37,987 nucleotides of DNA from Pseudomonas sp. (lineage in GTDB: Bacteria; Pseudomonadota; Gammaproteobacteria; Pseudomonadales; Pseudomonadaceae). Below the pieces are notes generated by a model, which worked only from the letters and a program-made list of their open reading frames with translations, had not been told where the DNA came from and made no database searches. The stretch covers positions 1 through 37,987 of the forward strand of contig JAUVYN010000028.1 in NCBI GenBank assembly GCA_030603065.1. Reading direction: 5' to 3'. Positions 27,245 through 37,130 of the stretch are shown one piece after another (position 1 is the first letter of the stretch; each line of letters opens with the position of its first letter). The position numbers and the translations under genes are program-made.

Positions 27245-28005
27245 CAGGGCTTGATTCCCCGGTGCAGCGCGACGATGCCGCCGGTCATGTTGTGGTAGGT
27301 GACCCGGGCGAAGCCGACCTCCTCCATCATTGCCTTGAGTGTTTCCTGGTCCGGATGCATACGGATCGACTCCGCCAGATACCGGTAGCTCTCCGAGTCG
27401 TTGGTGACCAGTTTGCCCATCAGCGGCAGCAGCTTGAACGAGTACTGATCATAGGCCTTGGACAGCAGCTCGTTGCCCGGCTTGGAAAACTCCAGCACCA
27501 GCAGCCGTCCGCCCGGCTTGAGGACGCGCAGCATGGATGCCAGCGCGGTTTCCTTGTGAGTGACGTTGCGCAGTCCGAAGGCGATGGTGATGCAGTCGAA
27601 ATGGTTGTCCGGGAAGGGCAGAGCCTCCGCATCGGCCTGGACGAAACGGACGTTGCCGGACACGCCCAGATCCAGCAGGCGGTCACGACCGACGCGCAGC
27701 ATCGATTCGTTGATGTCCGCCAGCACGACCTCGCCTTCGGCCCCGACCAGTTTGGAAAACTTGCGGGTCAGGTCACCCGTCCCGCCGGCGATGTCCAGCA
27801 CCCGGTTGCCCGGACGAACGCCGGAAAGCTCTATGGTGAAGCGCTTCCACAGGCGATGGATGCCTGCCGACATGAGATCGTTCATCAGGTCGTATTTTGC
27901 CGCGACCGAGTGGAACACGTCTGCCACCCGGGCAGCCTTTTCCGACTCCGGCACGCTCTGGAAGCCGAAGTGGGTAGTACGGTCTGAATCGTGCTTGTCG
28001 GTCAT
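27244..28005 (-). CDS. ubiE: Bifunctional demethylmenaquinone/2-methoxy-6-polyprenyl-benzoquinol methyltransferase UbiE
   Basis: SAM-dependent C-methyltransferase of ubiquinone synthesis. The 253-residue protein shows [26 protein letters not shown], the SAM motif [13 protein letters not shown], the ubiE signature [13 protein letters not shown], and the C-terminal [12 protein letters not shown] ending typical of the family. The ATG at 28005 faces the PHA-related gene across a 151-base divergent region. Its stop shares one base with the ubiJ start. Confidence 0.97.
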   Translation of the reverse strand: MTDKHDSDRTTHFGFQSVPESEKAARVADVFHSVAAKYDLMNDLMSAGIHRLWKRFTIELSGVRPGNRVLDIAGGTGDLTRKFSKLVGAEGEVVLADINESMLRVGRDRLLDLGVSGNVRFVQADAEALPFPDNHFDCITIAFGLRNVTHKETALASMLRVLKPGGRLLVLEFSKPGNELLSKAYDQYSFKLLPLMGKLVTNDSESYRYLAESIRMHPDQETLKAMMEEVGFARVTYHNMTGGIVALHRGIKP

Positions 28006-28156
28006 GGTTCCATCTGCCCTGGCCAGTGAACCGTTATTCTAACCGCATTTGATCATGCCGCGCGCGCCGAGCGGCGTTCCCGGTGTCGCACCCCAGGATG
28101 ACTCCGGGACTGCTTTGCGGCATGCTACGCCACTGTATCCACCAAGAGACAGATCG

Positions 28157-28432
28157 ATGGCAACCGTAGACGTCACCCGCGAACACACCCTAGGCAAGGA
28201 AACCGCCCGCGAACGGGCCCAGCAGATGGCTGACAAGCTGGCGCGCAAGCTCGACGCCAAATGCGCCTGGAACGGCGACGAACTGACCTTCAAGCGTAGT
28301 GGCGCCGACGGCAGCATCCTGGTGGGCGAGGACAGCGTGCGGGTAGTGGTCAAGCTCGGGCTCATGCTCACGCCGATGGCGGGGATGGTCAAGGGCGAGG
28401 TCGAGAAGGCGCTGGAGAAATACCTCGCCTGA
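28157..28432 (+). CDS. Polyhydroxyalkanoic acid system (PHA_gran_rgn) family protein
   Basis: A 91-residue protein matching the small PHA system family found near pha genes: MATVDVTREHTLGKETARERAQQMADKLARKLDAKCAWNGDELTF, followed by SGADGSILVGEDSVRVVVKLG and a C-terminal helix ending KALEKYLA. Its molecular role in granule regulation is not well defined. The start at 28157 gives the family N-terminus; the frame upstream is open but unrelated. It lies about 100 bases upstream of the phasins and may be expressed with them. Confidence 0.88.
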   Translation: MATVDVTREHTLGKETARERAQQMADKLARKLDAKCAWNGDELTFKRSGADGSILVGEDSVRVVVKLGLMLTPMAGMVKGEVEKALEKYLA

Positions 28433-28534
28433 TTTTGCGTTTTAGTATGTCTTTTCTAACTCTGCTCGGTAACTTGCTAGCCATGGGTCAAACAGATCCA
28501 GTGTCGTAACTCAAACTTTACGGGAGTTCGTACC

Positions 28535-28945
28535 ATGGCTAAGACCAACGTTGTTAAAGCAGAAGAATCCGCTCTGTCCTTCGCCTCGGATGTGGGCAAG
28601 TACGCTCACCAGATCTGGCTGGCTGGCCTGGGTGCCTATGCCAAGGCAGGCAAGGAAGGCGTCGAGTACTTCAAGACCCTGGTAAACGAGGGCGAAGAGC
28701 TCGAGAAGCAGGGCAAGGAGCTGGTTTCCGAGCGTATGGAAGCGGTCACCAGCAAGGTGGAAAGCTTCAAGGAACGCATCCAGGCGCGTGCCGGTGGCCG
28801 CTTCAACAAGGTCGAGGAAGTGTTCGACGAGCGCGTTGCCAGCACCTTGGAGCGCATGGGCATTCCCACCAAGAAAGACATTGATCAGTTGTCTGCTAAG
28901 CTTGATCTGCTGAGTGCTTCATTGAAGTCGATGCAGAACAAGTAA
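28535..28945 (+). CDS. phaI: Phasin PhaI (PHA granule-associated protein)
   Basis: A 136-residue amphipathic coiled-coil phasin that coats medium-chain-length PHA granules. The motif HQIWLAGLGAYAKAGKEGVEYFKTLVNEGEE near residues 27-57 is shared with PhaF. Long heptad-like charged helices follow, ending LSAKLDLLSASLKSMQ. GGGAG lies eight bases before the ATG. It is followed 21 bases later by phaF, and the pair is transcribed opposite to the synthase operon. Confidence 0.95.
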   Translation: MAKTNVVKAEESALSFASDVGKYAHQIWLAGLGAYAKAGKEGVEYFKTLVNEGEELEKQGKELVSERMEAVTSKVESFKERIQARAGGRFNKVEEVFDERVASTLERMGIPTKKDIDQLSAKLDLLSASLKSMQNK

Positions 28946-28966
28946 CGTCACTGAGGAGCTGTTTCC

Positions 28967-29683
28967 ATGGCGGGCAAGAAGAAGCAGGATAAGGATAGTT
29001 GGATCGCTGATATCGAAAGTTACTCGCGCCAGATCTGGCTCGCTGGCCTTGGCGCTTACGCCAAGGTGGGCAAGGAAGGCGTCAAGCTATTCGAGTCGCT
29101 GATCAAGGATGGGGAAGCGGCGGAGAAGACTGCCCGCGAGACCATCGATAGCCAGGTCGAGGCGATCAAGGCCAAGACCTCCAAGGGTCGCAAGGATAGC
29201 GTCGAGGCGGCGCAGGCCAAGGTCGAGAAGTCCAAGGACAAGCTCGCCGGACGCTGGAATGGACTCGAGGAAGCTTTTGAAAAGCGTCTCAACAATGCCG
29301 TGTCCCGCCTGGGCGTGCCGTCTCGTGACGAGGTGCGGGCTCTGGATGCCAAGGTCGATGAGCTGACGAAGCTGGTCGAGCAGATGGTCTCCGGTTCCGC
29401 GCCTGCCAAGGTGGCTCCCAAGGCGACGCCGAAGGCTACCGCCAAGGCCGCCGAAGCCAAACCCGCTGCCAAGCCACGTACTGCGGCTAAGCCCAAGACT
29501 GCCGCGCAGTCCGAGGCCGCCGGCAGCAAGGCCGCGCCCAAGACGGCGGCGAAACCGAAAGCCGAGGCCAAGCCGCGAGCACCGCGCAAGCCACGCGCCG
29601 CGGCCAAGCCCAAGGCTGCGCCGGCGAGCAAGGCTGAGCCGGCTGCGGACAAGCCTGCTTCGGACACGTCTTCCGCTAGTTGA
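28967..29683 (+). CDS. phaF: Phasin PhaF with histone H1-like C-terminal domain
   Basis: A 238-residue two-domain phasin. Residues 20-145 form the granule-binding coiled coil (RQIWLAGLGAYAKVGKEGVKLFESL), homologous to PhaI. Residues 150-238 are a low-complexity Lys/Ala/Pro-rich tail with many AAKP-type repeats. In other pseudomonads this tail binds DNA non-specifically and helps segregate granules to daughter cells. A GAGG ribosome site precedes the ATG. It ends 18 bases before a strong terminator shared with the convergent phaD. Confidence 0.95.
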   Translation: MAGKKKQDKDSWIADIESYSRQIWLAGLGAYAKVGKEGVKLFESLIKDGEAAEKTARETIDSQVEAIKAKTSKGRKDSVEAAQAKVEKSKDKLAGRWNGLEEAFEKRLNNAVSRLGVPSRDEVRALDAKVDELTKLVEQMVSGSAPAKVAPKATPKATAKAAEAKPAAKPRTAAKPKTAAQSEAAGSKAAPKTAAKPKAEAKPRAPRKPRAAAKPKAAPASKAEPAADKPASDTSSAS

Positions 29684-29700
29684 TGGCTGCTCCGGGACAT

Positions 29701-29730
29701 ACCCCGACAGGCATGCCTGTCGGGGTTTTT
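29701..29730. terminator. Bidirectional terminator between phaF and phaD
   Basis: A perfect 26-base palindrome (arms of 13 bases, ACCCCGACAGGCA and its complement) ends with five T on the plus strand. It sits in the 51-base gap between the convergent stops of phaF and phaD. Confidence 0.93.
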
Positions 29731-29734
29731 GCGT

Positions 29735-30349
29735 TCAGCCGTAGCGTTCGATCAGGCTGCTCATCCAGGCGCTGCCTTCCTCGTCCATGTAGGGCAGTAT
29801 CAGCCCAAGCACCTGCTGCACTCCCAGTGCAGGGTCCTCGTCGTTCCCTTTCACGATACGCTGGTAGTCCAGCCAGAACAGGAAAGTCTGGCACAGCGAG
29901 TCGAGTAGCCGTTCCAGTCCGGCATCATCGATCTGCATGTGCTCCTCGTCGCGCAATGCCTGAAGCAGTCTGCCCAGGCTTGTCCGCAGGGCGCGTAGCC
30001 AGGCGCGCATGTCACGCGAGATGAAGTCGTATCGGCCAATCAGGTTGGACAGGTCCTGGAACAGGAAACGATAGGCCAGAATCGCCTCGAACAGCAGATG
30101 CAGGAACAGCCAGTAATCATCGGGATTGAGTTCACCGATTTCGCCATCGACCACCAGCAGGTCGCGGGTATGCTCGCGAAAATGTTCCAGCAGCGCCTCG
30201 AGCAAGGCCTCCTTGCCGCGGAAGTGGTAATAGAGATTACCCGGACTGATATCCAGCTCGTTGGCAATGTCCAGCGTGGTGACATTGGGTTCGCCGTGCT
30301 CGTTGAACAACTCGAGGGTGCACAGCAGAATGCGTTCCCGGGTTTTCAT
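29735..30349 (-). CDS. phaD: TetR-family regulator of the PHA cluster, PhaD
   Basis: A 204-residue regulator. The N-terminal TetR helix-turn-helix is ILLCTLELFNEHGEPNVTTLDIANELDISPGNLYYHFRGKE (residues 7-47). The C-terminal half is the ligand-binding and dimerisation domain of the PhaD type (DYWLFLHLLFEAILAYRFLFQDL). In P. putida PhaD activates phaC1 and phaI promoters in response to an acyl-CoA-derived ligand. It starts six bases after the phaC2 stop, so it is the last gene of the phaC1-Z-C2-D operon. Confidence 0.94.
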   Translation of the reverse strand: MKTRERILLCTLELFNEHGEPNVTTLDIANELDISPGNLYYHFRGKEALLEALLEHFREHTRDLLVVDGEIGELNPDDYWLFLHLLFEAILAYRFLFQDLSNLIGRYDFISRDMRAWLRALRTSLGRLLQALRDEEHMQIDDAGLERLLDSLCQTFLFWLDYQRIVKGNDEDPALGVQQVLGLILPYMDEEGSAWMSSLIERYG

Positions 30350-30355
30350 ATGGCC

Positions 30356-31984
30356 TCACGATTGGTGGACGTAACGTCCGGGGGCTGCATACAGGGCAGG
30401 ATAGTCCGCGTTACCGGTACTTGCCGGTGCGGTGACGGTACGGCCGCTGTGATCCTTGATCCAGCCTGACCACTGCGGCCACCAGCTGCCGCGCTGTCTG
30501 GGCGCCTCGGCTGCCCACTGGCGCGGATCGGCGGTCTTGACGTGCGCGGTCTGGTACCAGCTGCGCGGCAATCCTGGCTGATTGAGCAGGCTCTGAATAT
30601 GTCCGCCACTGCTCAGGACGAAAGTGCGATCACCGCCCAGTCGCTCGCCCGGGTAACTGTTCGCCCAGGGGACGATGTGGTCGGTTGCTGCGCCGAGGTG
30701 CCAACTCGGCGTTGTGATCTGTCTCAGATCGAGCGGCGTACCGAAGAAGTCGATGGGCCTGTCTCCGGCGAACCAGTCCTCTTCGAATACCCGCAGCAGG
30801 TCATCGACCAGTCGCGCGGGTAGCCGGGTGCTGTCCTGATTCCAGACTCGCACGGGATGAAGAGGGTTTTCTTCGCCAAGGGTGTATCGCTTGAGCAACG
30901 GCGTCCAGATCAACTGACGTGGCAGCAGCCAGGCGAAGCCGGCCGCCAGCTGCCGGGGGCCCAGACAGCCCTGGCGCCAGACGCGGTTGCGCAGCGCTCG
31001 GCGCACTTCGGGGCTGGCGATGAACATGGGGTCGTTGTCCAGCCGTGCATCGATCGGTGTTATCAGATAGCTGCCGGCTGCGACGAGTCCGGCCTGTCCC
31101 CGTGCCTGCAGCCAGCCTTGCAGCAACAGTCCAATGAGCCCTCCGGCGCATACACCTAACAGCGTGGCCTGATCGCTACCGGAGATTTTCAGGCTGGTGT
31201 CCAGCGCCGTTGCAGCGGCTTCGACATAAGCCTGCAACCCCCACTCGCAATGGCTTGGGTTGGGGTTGCGCCAACTCAGCATGAATACCTGCAGGCCCTG
31301 GTCCAGCGCGTGACGTACCAGGCTGTTGGCGGGCGTCATGTCGAGCAGGTAAAACCTGTTCAATGGCGGAGGGATGATCAGCAGCGGGCGTTCGGCGGTC
31401 CGGGCCGTGGTCGGGCGGTACTGAATCAGTTCGAACAGCGCCTCGCGGCGCACCACATCGCCCGGCGTACAGGCCATGTCGCGTCCAACCAGCAGGGCAT
31501 TGTCCGGACTTTGTGCCGGCAGCGCGCGCTTGAGCGCCAAGTCCTGAGCGAGCAGGCGGAGGCCCTGTTGCAGGCTGCGGCCACGGCTCTCCCGCAACCG
31601 CTCGGCGAAGCGTGGGCACAATGGGCTGTTGGCGGGGGAAGCGGCTTCGTCGAGCTGTCGTAACAGCCAGTCCAGGCGCGCGCGGTCGGTGGTGCCGAGC
31701 TGCAGCCCGTCAGCCCAGGCGTGGCTGTGGCGACTGCAGGTATTCCAGGCTGAAAGAAGGCGCCGCCGCAAGGGGCCGCGCCAGCCCGGATGAGAAAACC
31801 GGGCGTCCTGCAGGAGTGCGGCAGGATGCTCCCCGCCGGCAATGGCTCGGCCCAGGCCGCAGAGCAACTGTCTGGCTTGGGCTGCGTGATGGCCTGGCTG
31901 GGTCAGGAGGGTATTGGCCAGCGCCAGTGCGGTGTCCGACAGCGTTCTCTGAAGTGGTGCGTCGGCGGCATCGCTGTCTGACAT
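30356..31984 (-). CDS. phaC2: Class II poly(3-hydroxyalkanoate) synthase 2
   Basis: Polymerises medium-chain 3-hydroxyacyl-CoA into PHA at the granule surface. The protein is 542 residues, slightly shorter than PhaC1. The lipase-like box is GVCAGG with nucleophile Cys279; Asp435 (ATDHIVPW) and His462 (SSGGHIQS) complete the triad. The family motifs FELIQYRP, LLIIPPPLNRFYLLD and the C-terminal PAPGRYVHQS-like end are present. It lies 51 bases after phaZ. Confidence 0.96.
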   Translation of the reverse strand: MSDSDAADAPLQRTLSDTALALANTLLTQPGHHAAQARQLLCGLGRAIAGGEHPAALLQDARFSHPGWRGPLRRRLLSAWNTCSRHSHAWADGLQLGTTDRARLDWLLRQLDEAASPANSPLCPRFAERLRESRGRSLQQGLRLLAQDLALKRALPAQSPDNALLVGRDMACTPGDVVRREALFELIQYRPTTARTAERPLLIIPPPLNRFYLLDMTPANSLVRHALDQGLQVFMLSWRNPNPSHCEWGLQAYVEAAATALDTSLKISGSDQATLLGVCAGGLIGLLLQGWLQARGQAGLVAAGSYLITPIDARLDNDPMFIASPEVRRALRNRVWRQGCLGPRQLAAGFAWLLPRQLIWTPLLKRYTLGEENPLHPVRVWNQDSTRLPARLVDDLLRVFEEDWFAGDRPIDFFGTPLDLRQITTPSWHLGAATDHIVPWANSYPGERLGGDRTFVLSSGGHIQSLLNQPGLPRSWYQTAHVKTADPRQWAAEAPRQRGSWWPQWSGWIKDHSGRTVTAPASTGNADYPALYAAPGRYVHQS

Positions 31985-32035
31985 CCATGCATCCTTGTCC
32001 GAATACGGTCAGCTGAGGACGCAGTGTAGCGCAAT

Positions 32036-32896
32036 TCAGTGTTTTGCCAGTACCGGGGCGCCTGAAGGTGTGATCCGTGCCCGTTGTCGCTCCTCCTGCA
32101 GAAAGCGCATCACGATGGGCGCCACCGATTTGGCTCGGGTAACCAGAAACAGATGACCGTCGTCGATCACGTGCATTTCCGAGTTGGGGATGCGCCAGGC
32201 CAGCAGACGCATGTTGACCAGAGGAATGATCGGGTCGTCATCACCGGCCAGGATCAGGGTGGGTTGCCGAATCTTGTGCAGCCAATGGATGCTGGTCCAG
32301 CCGAGGCCTGCGAACAGTTGCCAGTAGTAGCCGACCTTGCCGGAGGAGCGTACCTTCGAGGTATGTTCGCGGGCCAGACTGGGTTCCCGGCGGAACGACC
32401 CACCATAGATATCCGGCGCGATAGCCGCACCGTAGGAGGGCTGGATATAGCGTCTTGGACTAGCCATTTTCCAGAGGACGTGAGGCCGGCCGGGCACCAT
32501 GACGGCGCCGGCCGAGGTTGCGGCGAGTATGAGTTTTTTACAGCGCTCTGGGTAATCGCGGGCAAATTGCTGCGCCAGCGCGCCGCCCCAGGACACGCCT
32601 ATGACGTTCACCTGCCCGTAATCGAGATAGTCGAGCATCTTCGCCGCCAGCGTCGCCAGGCCTGAAAACCGCGATGGCAGCATGGGAGTGGAAGACCCCC
32701 CTACTCCTGGCACGTCGAAGGCGATTATCTCCATGTCCGGATCCAGCGCCTGGGCGAATGGAAACACCAGTTCCAGGTTGGCACCGATACCGTTGAATAT
32801 CAGCAGGGGAGGCAACGAGCTGTTGCCCGGACGCACGGCCGTACGCAGGTACTTGCCGTTCAACTCGATAGTGCGAAACACGAAACCGTGCGACAT
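32036..32896 (-). CDS. phaZ: Intracellular medium-chain-length PHA depolymerase
   Basis: Serine hydrolase that mobilises stored PHA by releasing 3-hydroxyalkanoic acids. The 286-residue length is typical. Landmarks are the oxyanion region FNGIGANLELVFPF, nucleophile Ser102 in GVSWGG, Asp221 in AGDDDPI and His248 in DDGHLF. These positions are as I recall for P. putida PhaZ. No signal peptide is seen, consistent with granule location. It sits between the two synthase genes, 25 bases after phaC1. Confidence 0.96.
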   Translation of the reverse strand: MSHGFVFRTIELNGKYLRTAVRPGNSSLPPLLIFNGIGANLELVFPFAQALDPDMEIIAFDVPGVGGSSTPMLPSRFSGLATLAAKMLDYLDYGQVNVIGVSWGGALAQQFARDYPERCKKLILAATSAGAVMVPGRPHVLWKMASPRRYIQPSYGAAIAPDIYGGSFRREPSLAREHTSKVRSSGKVGYYWQLFAGLGWTSIHWLHKIRQPTLILAGDDDPIIPLVNMRLLAWRIPNSEMHVIDDGHLFLVTRAKSVAPIVMRFLQEERQRARITPSGAPVLAKH

Positions 32897-32921
32897 GAAG
32901 TGTTCTCGTCAAGGCGGCTTT

Positions 32922-34601
32922 TCAGCGTTCGTGGACATAGGTGCCGGGAGCAGGCTCCATCGGCGGGAAATGATCGTTGCCCAGAGCCGCTGGCGCCGGC
33001 TTCAGCTTGCCGCCGCGCTGGTGCAGCCAGTCGCGCCAGTGGCGCCACCAGGAGTCGGACTCCTTCGATGCGCTTTCCAGCCATTGCTTGGGATCGGCCG
33101 GCATGTCCTTGTTGATGAAATAGCGCGCCTTGGGATTGCCGGGCGGATTGAGAATACTCTGAATATGACCGCTGGAAGACAGCACGAATTCACATTTCCC
33201 ACCCAGCAGGCGCGCCGACTTGTAGCAGGCCTCCCAGGGAGTGATGTGATCGGTCAGGCCGGCGATACAGAAAAAGTCGCATTTGACCTGCTTGAGATCG
33301 ATCGGCGTGCCGCAGACTTCCAGTGCGCCAGGCCGCGTCAGAGGGTTGGTCTTGAACAGTTCGAGAAACTCGCCATGCAGCGCTGCAGGCAGGCGTGTGG
33401 TGTCGTTGTTCCAGAACAGGATATCGAACACGGGCGGCTCGTTGCCCAGCAGGTAATTGTTTACCCAGTAGTTCCAGATCAGATCGTTGGGACGCATCCA
33501 GGCGAACACCCGGGCCATGTCGCGACCCTCCAGAACGCCGCTCTGGTACGACATGCGTCGGGCAGCCTCGATCGATTTCTCATCGGCGAAAAGCGCGACC
33601 TGGGTCTTGATGTCGGTGTCCAGCACACTGACCAGGAGGGTGAAGGAGTGAACCTTCTTTTCCTTGAGCGCAGCGTAATGCCCAAGCAGCGATACGGTTG
33701 TTATGCCACCTGAGCAGGCCCCCAGCAGGCTCAGATCCTTGCTGCCGGTGATCGCCAGCACTACGTCGATGGCCTCCTTGAGCGCCTCGATGTAGGTGGA
33801 CAACCCCCACTCGCGCTGGGCCTTGGTCGGGTTGCGCCAGCTGATCACGAAGGCCTGCATGTTGCTCAGGGAGAGATATCGCGCCAGGCTCTTCTCTGGC
33901 GAGAGGTCGAATACGTAAAACTTGTTAATCTGCGGCGGGACGACCAGTACCGGCCGTTCGTAGACTTCTTCGGTCAGAGGTTTGTACTGGATCAGTTCCA
34001 GTACTTCGTTGCGAAACACCACCGAGCCCTTGGTGGTGGCAAGATTCTGTCCAACCTCAAAGGCGTTCATATTCACCTGACTGGGCATGCCGCCGTTGTT
34101 GGCGATGTCCTGCACCAGATGGGTCATTCCGTCGAGAAGGCTCTTGCCACCGGTTTCGAAGAAGCGCTTGATCGCCGCGGGATTGAGCGCGGTATTGGTC
34201 GGAGACATCGCTTCGGTCACTAGCGAGATGACGAACTGGGCACGGCTGACATCCTGCGGCGGGAGGTCAGCCTCGGTGATCCAGGTATTGAGTTCCTTGC
34301 GCCAGGCCAGATAAGCCTGCATGTAGCGCCGATAGAGCGGGTTCTGGCTCCAGGTCGGGTCAGCGAAGCGCTTATCCTCCGCGGCAGGCGCCATCTCCGA
34401 ACGTCCTACCAGCACGTCCTTGAGCGCGAGGCCGAGCTTGCCGATGTGTTTGAGGCTGTGAACCGGCTGCTTTACCGTTTGCCACATGACCATTCTGGCG
34501 GTACTGACTACATCGCGTCCGGGAATACCGACCACCGGGTTGGGGCCAAGTATGCTTTCCGTGGCTTTCTGGCTGAGTTCTTCATTGTTCTTCTGGGCCA
34601 T
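32922..34601 (-). CDS. phaC1: Class II poly(3-hydroxyalkanoate) synthase 1
   Basis: First gene of the PHA operon; polymerises medium-chain 3-hydroxyacyl-CoA. It has 559 residues, the standard size. Nucleophile Cys296 lies in GACSGG; Asp451 (LTDHITPW) and His479 (SSSGHIQS) form the triad. Other family motifs are ELIQYKP, VLVVPPQINKFYVFD and the end PAPGTYVHER. GGAG lies eight bases before the ATG. In the 189-base upstream region I see a weak sigma-70-like pair (TTGTCT, 16 bases, TATCCA) but no sigma-54 element. Confidence 0.97.
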   Translation of the reverse strand: MAQKNNEELSQKATESILGPNPVVGIPGRDVVSTARMVMWQTVKQPVHSLKHIGKLGLALKDVLVGRSEMAPAAEDKRFADPTWSQNPLYRRYMQAYLAWRKELNTWITEADLPPQDVSRAQFVISLVTEAMSPTNTALNPAAIKRFFETGGKSLLDGMTHLVQDIANNGGMPSQVNMNAFEVGQNLATTKGSVVFRNEVLELIQYKPLTEEVYERPVLVVPPQINKFYVFDLSPEKSLARYLSLSNMQAFVISWRNPTKAQREWGLSTYIEALKEAIDVVLAITGSKDLSLLGACSGGITTVSLLGHYAALKEKKVHSFTLLVSVLDTDIKTQVALFADEKSIEAARRMSYQSGVLEGRDMARVFAWMRPNDLIWNYWVNNYLLGNEPPVFDILFWNNDTTRLPAALHGEFLELFKTNPLTRPGALEVCGTPIDLKQVKCDFFCIAGLTDHITPWEACYKSARLLGGKCEFVLSSSGHIQSILNPPGNPKARYFINKDMPADPKQWLESASKESDSWWRHWRDWLHQRGGKLKPAPAALGNDHFPPMEPAPGTYVHER

Positions 34602-34790
34602 CGATCATGCTCCGGTCGGACAGTTGGGCAGCTGTCTCGGCGCAAGTGCGTTAAGACAGCCGCTGCTGAAACGGTGATGGATAAAGCTGTTCCATTTTGA
34701 GACAACTTAGCACGCGTTATGGTCGGCTAAAAGCCACTTTTCGCGGAGATCGTCGTGCGGACCGTTGTCAGAAGAACGGGGGTACGAAGG

Positions 34791-35171
34791 TCAGAAGAAG
34801 AGTTTTACCGCAGATACATCAGGGTCGCGGCTGGCGCCGGCGTTGTTGAGCTGCTCCAGGTAATCCTGCCAGAGCATTTCCCGGTGGGTAGCCAGACGAT
34901 AAAGATAGTCCCAGCTGTACAGGCCGCTGTCGTGACCATCGTCGAAGGTCAGCTTGAGGGCATAGTTGCCGGCCGGTTCGACACCCACCAGGCCCACGTT
35001 CATTTTACCGGTCTGCAACACGGGCCTGCCATGCCCGCGTACTTCGGCCGACGGGGAGAGCACCCTGAGGTATTCGGCGGGCAACTGGTAGCGGTTGCCG
35101 TCGGCGTATTCCAGTTCCAGCATGCGCGAGGCCCGGTGCAGTTTGATGCCCGTGGGGATCGGTGTAGTCAT
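34791..35171 (-). CDS. DUF971 domain-containing protein
   Basis: A 126-residue protein. DUF971 is the N-terminal domain of gamma-butyrobetaine hydroxylase and also occurs alone in Fe-S scaffold-type proteins. Visible motifs are LHRASRMLELEYADGNRYQLPAEYLRVLSPSAEV, NVGLVGVEPAGNYALKLTFDDGHDSGLYSW and DYLYRLATHREMLWQDYLEQL. The function of the stand-alone bacterial form is not settled. The start at 35171 gives the family N-terminus, after an unrelated in-frame extension. It follows hslU by 48 bases, as in other pseudomonads. Confidence 0.9.
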   Translation of the reverse strand: MTTPIPTGIKLHRASRMLELEYADGNRYQLPAEYLRVLSPSAEVRGHGRPVLQTGKMNVGLVGVEPAGNYALKLTFDDGHDSGLYSWDYLYRLATHREMLWQDYLEQLNNAGASRDPDVSAVKLFF

Positions 35172-35219
35172 GGACGGGTCCGGTTGGGGCCGAGCGGCTT
35201 CCCGCTCGGCGTGCACTGT

Positions 35220-36560
35220 TCAGAGAATATAGCGCGACAGGTCTTCGTTGACCGCCAGTTCGGCCAGATGCTGATCAACATAGGCGGCGTCGATGCTCAA
35301 AACGCCACCGTCCTGCTTGGCGGCCAGATCGCCTGCACCGAATGAGACTTCCTCCAGCAGTCGCTCCAAAACCGTATGCAGGCGCCGGGCGCCGATGTTT
35401 TCGGTTTTCTCGTTTACCTGGAAGGCGATTTCCGCGAGCCGGGCAATGGCATCCGGGGTGAACTCGATGGTCAGCCCCTCTGTCTGCATCAGCGCGCGAT
35501 ATTGCTCGGTGAGGGATGCATGGGGCTCGGTCAGGATACGCTTGAAGTCATCAGGGGTGAGCGACTGCAGTTCCACCCGGATCGGCAGACGCCCCTGCAG
35601 CTCGGGAATCAGATCGGAGGGCTTGGTCAGATGGAAGGCGCCCGAGGCGATGAACAGGATGTGATCGGTCTTGACCATGCCGAACTTGGTATTCACGGTG
35701 CAACCTTCGATCAGCGGCAACAGGTCGCGCTGCACGCCTTCACGGGAGACGTCGGCTCCGCTGCCACTCTCGGCACGCTTGCTGACCTTGTCGATTTCGT
35801 CGATGAAGACGATGCCGTTCTGCTCGACCGCTTCGATCGCCTTGCTCTTGAGTTCGTCCTCATTGACCAGGCGCGCTGCTTCTTCATCGCGAATCAGTTT
35901 GAGCGCTTCCTTGACCTTGAGCGTACGGGTCTTCCGCTTGCCCTTGCCGAAGCTGGAAAACATGTTCTGCAGCTGGCTGGTCATCTCTTCCATGCCGGGC
36001 GGAGCCATGATGTCTACGCCAATCGGCGCTTCGGCGATTTCGATGTCGATCTCCTTGTCATCCAGCTGACCTTCACGCAGTCGCTTGCGGAACAGCTGAC
36101 GGGTACTGGTATCTTCCCGCGCCGGCTGATCGCTCACGCCCTGGCGTGCCGGCGGCAGCAAGGCATCGAGAATGCGCTCCTCGGCAGCATCTTCGGCGCG
36201 GTGGCCGACCTTGGCGATTTCCTGTTCGCGAAGCATCTTCAATGCCGCATCGATCAGGTCACGTATGATCGATTCGACGTCACGGCCGACGTAGCCCACC
36301 TCGGTGAACTTGGTCGCCTCGACCTTGATGAAGGGCGCCTGGGCAAGCTTGGCCAGGCGTCGGGCGATTTCAGTCTTGCCTACGCCGGTGGGGCCGATCA
36401 TCAGAATGTTTTTCGGTGTGACTTCGGCGCGCAGCGCTTCGGGCAGCTGCTGGCGGCGCCAGCGGTTGCGCAGTGCTATCGCCACGGCGCGCTTCGCGTC
36501 CTGCTGGCCGATGATGTGGCGGTCTAGTTCGTGAACGATTTCGCGGGGGGTCATGGACAT
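35220..36560 (-). CDS. hslU: ATP-dependent protease ATPase subunit HslU
   Basis: AAA+ unfoldase that feeds substrates into the HslV peptidase chamber. It has 446 residues. The N-terminal [29 protein letters not shown] is diagnostic, and Walker A is GPTGVGKTE. An inserted I-domain (about 110-240) contains the GMEEM region, Walker B is [10 protein letters not shown], and sensor 2 is GARRL. The C-terminal EDLSRYIL docks into HslV. ATG at 36560 is preferred (GGAG nine bases upstream) over ATG at 36554. It lies 20 bases after hslV. Confidence 0.97.
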   Translation of the reverse strand: MSMTPREIVHELDRHIIGQQDAKRAVAIALRNRWRRQQLPEALRAEVTPKNILMIGPTGVGKTEIARRLAKLAQAPFIKVEATKFTEVGYVGRDVESIIRDLIDAALKMLREQEIAKVGHRAEDAAEERILDALLPPARQGVSDQPAREDTSTRQLFRKRLREGQLDDKEIDIEIAEAPIGVDIMAPPGMEEMTSQLQNMFSSFGKGKRKTRTLKVKEALKLIRDEEAARLVNEDELKSKAIEAVEQNGIVFIDEIDKVSKRAESGSGADVSREGVQRDLLPLIEGCTVNTKFGMVKTDHILFIASGAFHLTKPSDLIPELQGRLPIRVELQSLTPDDFKRILTEPHASLTEQYRALMQTEGLTIEFTPDAIARLAEIAFQVNEKTENIGARRLHTVLERLLEEVSFGAGDLAAKQDGGVLSIDAAYVDQHLAELAVNEDLSRYIL

Positions 36561-36580
36561 GCAGCTGATCTCCGGGCGCC

Positions 36581-37111
36581 TCAGGTATTGGCGTCCAGCT
36601 CCTCGATAGTCTGGTTCTGGTTTGTGTAGATGCAGATTTCGCCCGCGATACCAAGGGCCGATTCGACGATTTCGCGGGCGGAGAGGTCGGTGTGGCGAAG
36701 CAGCGCGGTGGCTGCCGCCTGGGCGAAGGGGCCACCGGAGCCAATGGCGATCAGGCCATCTTCGGGTTCGATCACGTCCCCGTTGCCGGTAATGATCAGC
36801 GATGCATCCTTGTTGGCGACAGCCAGCAGGGCTTCTAGTCTGCGCAGTGCGCGATCGGTACGCCAATCCTTGGCAAGCTCTACGGCCGCGCGAACCAGAT
36901 GGCCCTGGTGTTTTTCCAGCTTGGCTTCAAAACGTTCGAATAGAGTGAAGGCATCAGCGGTGCCACCGGCGAAGCCGGCAATCACCTGATCGCGATACAG
37001 GCGGCGCACCTTGCGGGCATTGCCTTTCATGACGGTATTGCCGAGGGAGACCTGGCCGTCGCCGCCGATCACTACCTTGCCGTGCCGGCGCACTGAAACG
37101 ATTGTAGTCAC
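36581..37111 (-). CDS. hslV: ATP-dependent protease peptidase subunit HslV
   Basis: Proteasome-like threonine peptidase that pairs with HslU. It has 176 residues. Met1 is removed to expose the nucleophile Thr2 in [31 protein letters not shown] and [17 protein letters not shown] are conserved, and [17 protein letters not shown] lies near the active site. It is the first gene of the hslVU operon, which follows a hairpin terminator. Confidence 0.97.
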   Translation of the reverse strand: MTTIVSVRRHGKVVIGGDGQVSLGNTVMKGNARKVRRLYRDQVIAGFAGGTADAFTLFERFEAKLEKHQGHLVRAAVELAKDWRTDRALRRLEALLAVANKDASLIITGNGDVIEPEDGLIAIGSGGPFAQAAATALLRHTDLSAREIVESALGIAGEICIYTNQNQTIEELDANT

Positions 37112-37130
37112 TCGCTGCTCCTGATTGCCT

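Noticed and set aside
34602-34790. Sigma-54 promoter in front of phaC1
   Set aside because: TGGC and GC pairs occur but never with the ten-base GG-to-GC spacing; only a weak sigma-70-like pair is visible.
35376-36527. Long open frame (383 codons) on the plus strand opposite hslU
   Set aside because: It lies wholly antisense to a well-conserved gene; GC-rich codon bias makes such frames common and the translation has no family-like motifs.
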